Shown here: piece after piece, positions 62,954 to 64,000 of the stretch
How positions within the stretch are numbered: the first letter of the stretch is position 1
How the letters are laid out: each line of letters starts with the position of its first letter
Source of the DNA: Sclerurus mexicanus
Lineage: Eukaryota; Chordata; Aves; Passeriformes; Furnariidae
Assembly (NCBI GenBank): GCA_013396755.1
Contig: VWZF01000294.1
Location: 354,496-418,495, forward strand
Reading direction: 5' to 3'
Length of the DNA stretch: 64,000 nt
Program-made: the position numbers and the translations under genes
The notes under the pieces: generated by a model
The model's input: only the letters and a program-made list of their open reading frames with translations
Database searches by the model: none
Told to the model about the DNA's origin: nothing

Positions 62954-62983
62954 GCAAGCAACTCACTTGCAAGCAACTCACTT
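62954..62983 (+). repeat. Perfect 15-bp tandem duplication
   Basis: GCAAGCAACTCACTT occurs twice in direct contact without mismatch. Confidence 0.9.
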
Positions 62984-64000
62984 GTAAAGATGTTCTAGGA
63001 GTAGGAAATCCTCACTGGAGTGTATTCTCAAACAGGTACAACAGCTTACATGCTCTGCCAGCTGTACTGACTGCAGAGGAAATTCAGGCTAGAGACCAAA
63101 TTTCTCAGCCACAGTGCTCCTTTTGTTTCTATAGAACAAAATTAAACAGACTCACCTTGCAGGGACTTTCAGTTACTTGAGAGAATAATAGCAAAGTCTG
63201 TTGCGTTTTTCAGAAGTCGTGCAAAACAGACAAGTCCTGCTGTGCCTAGATAAGTAAACGCAACAGATGTTGGCTTAAGCTGTGCATATTAATGAAGAAG
63301 CTCTCCATGCTGTTTTTAGGCCTCTAAATCTTAAACTGCTCTCTGCAGCTGTGTGGACTGGAGATTGGGGGTGGTGTTTGTGTTTGCTTTTCTTTGATGA
63401 AAGTCCTTGTTCTGGCTTGTGTCATGAGAGCCTTGTCTAAAGCACTCTGGTGGCAGATCTGCTATTAGCTTCAGTGGGAACAAAATTAATGCCAATGTGT
63501 TTCTGTTGTTAGTTATTAAAAACCTCTCTTTAAGGGGGCTATGTGTTTTTTAAAGGTAAAATTATATACATGTCATTGCAGAAACCACAATGTATTTAAT
63601 TTTGAATTACTTTTTATGGATTTTTCCCTGAAAGTGATCTTGATTTTTTTTTTCTGTTCCCCCCCTGTTTTTTCCCCTCACTGTTGTTGTTAACTGTTGT
63701 TTAAAAGAGACTTGTTAGGTTTTGGGCCTGGGTGAGCTACCCTGCAGACTCTTTATAAGACCTGTGTGCTGTTCAGATGTCCCTGTCAACCCAGCTGATT
63801 TCTTTTGTTCACCTGGTCTCTAGAAGTGCTATCAGATGTAGAGGACAAATAGAGAAAAACCAGGAAGAGTCATAAAAGATTTCAGAGGAGCTGTGCTAAA
63901 AGTTAGTAGCTGTAATCATGCATCTTATCTTACAGAAAGATCAATTGTAAAAAATAGCATAAGAATCTCCATCCACCTTTTTTTTCTCCTGTTGAAGAAT

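Larger units (their letters stand above)
59941..64000. other. AT-rich DNA, no gene proven
   Basis: Holds the long minus-strand open stretch at 60,473-60,934, the G/T tract at 61,206-61,287, an alternating purine-pyrimidine stretch near 62,627-62,661 and the 15-bp tandem repeat at 62,954-62,983. Nothing else is supportable. Confidence 0.5.

Noticed and set aside
1..64000. CRISPR array, bacterial operon or phage content
   Set aside because: No regularly spaced direct repeats, no ribosome-binding sites before open frames, no compact gene packing. CR1 and LTR content shows vertebrate nuclear DNA.

Overview
The window reads as nuclear DNA of a bird, most likely a songbird. Four sizeable fragments of the CR1 LINE carry the characteristic ATTCTATGAT-type 3' tail. 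An LTR at 32.5-33.6 kb resembles a CAGYGTGGG-rich LTR common in passerine genomes. The CR1 call is firm; 'songbird' rests on recalled resemblance. The sequence is AT-rich by eye, low in CpG outside the LTRs, full of poly-A/poly-T and TTTG tracts, and shows no bacterial, phage or CRISPR-like organisation.

No complete protein-coding gene could be demonstrated. At this base composition, roughly half a dozen stop-free stretches of 100 codons or more are expected by chance in 64 kb on two strands. The number seen outside transposons is close to that. The window is therefore best read as intergenic or intronic DNA. A few minus-strand stretches combine an open frame with believable splice sites. The best two, at 3,980-4,129 and 17,628-17,791, have both an acceptor and a donor. 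Weaker ones lie at 5.1-5.2, 26.5-26.7, 55.3-55.6 and 60.5-60.9 kb. I recognise no protein family in any of them. They may be exons of one or more minus-strand genes, or chance.

Layout: 0-12.3 kb unique AT-rich DNA with a GC-richer patch at 7.3-8.1 kb; 12.4-12.8 kb CR1 (minus); 16.05 kb short CR1 tail (minus), then an AT-rich 12-bp inverted repeat at 16.3 kb; 16.4-28.4 kb unique DNA with two candidate exons and a CA/CG microsatellite; 28.5-28.8 kb CR1 (minus); 30.5-30.9 kb a local diverged duplication; 32.5-33.6 kb solo LTR (minus) with a near-perfect 5-bp target-site duplication; 33.6-49.7 kb unique DNA with microsatellites; 49.7-50.4 kb a CR1 3' end (minus) abutting an oppositely oriented CR1 reverse-transcriptase fragment; 53.9 kb short CR1 tail (plus); 58.4-59.6 kb a second LTR-like element (minus) with CCAAT, TATA and AATAAA motifs in order; then a short GC-rich block at 59.76-59.94 kb and unique DNA to the end.

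No cooperating set of genes is visible. The best-supported content is transposon history. The most interesting items are the head-to-head CR1 junction and the second LTR, whose family I do not recognise.
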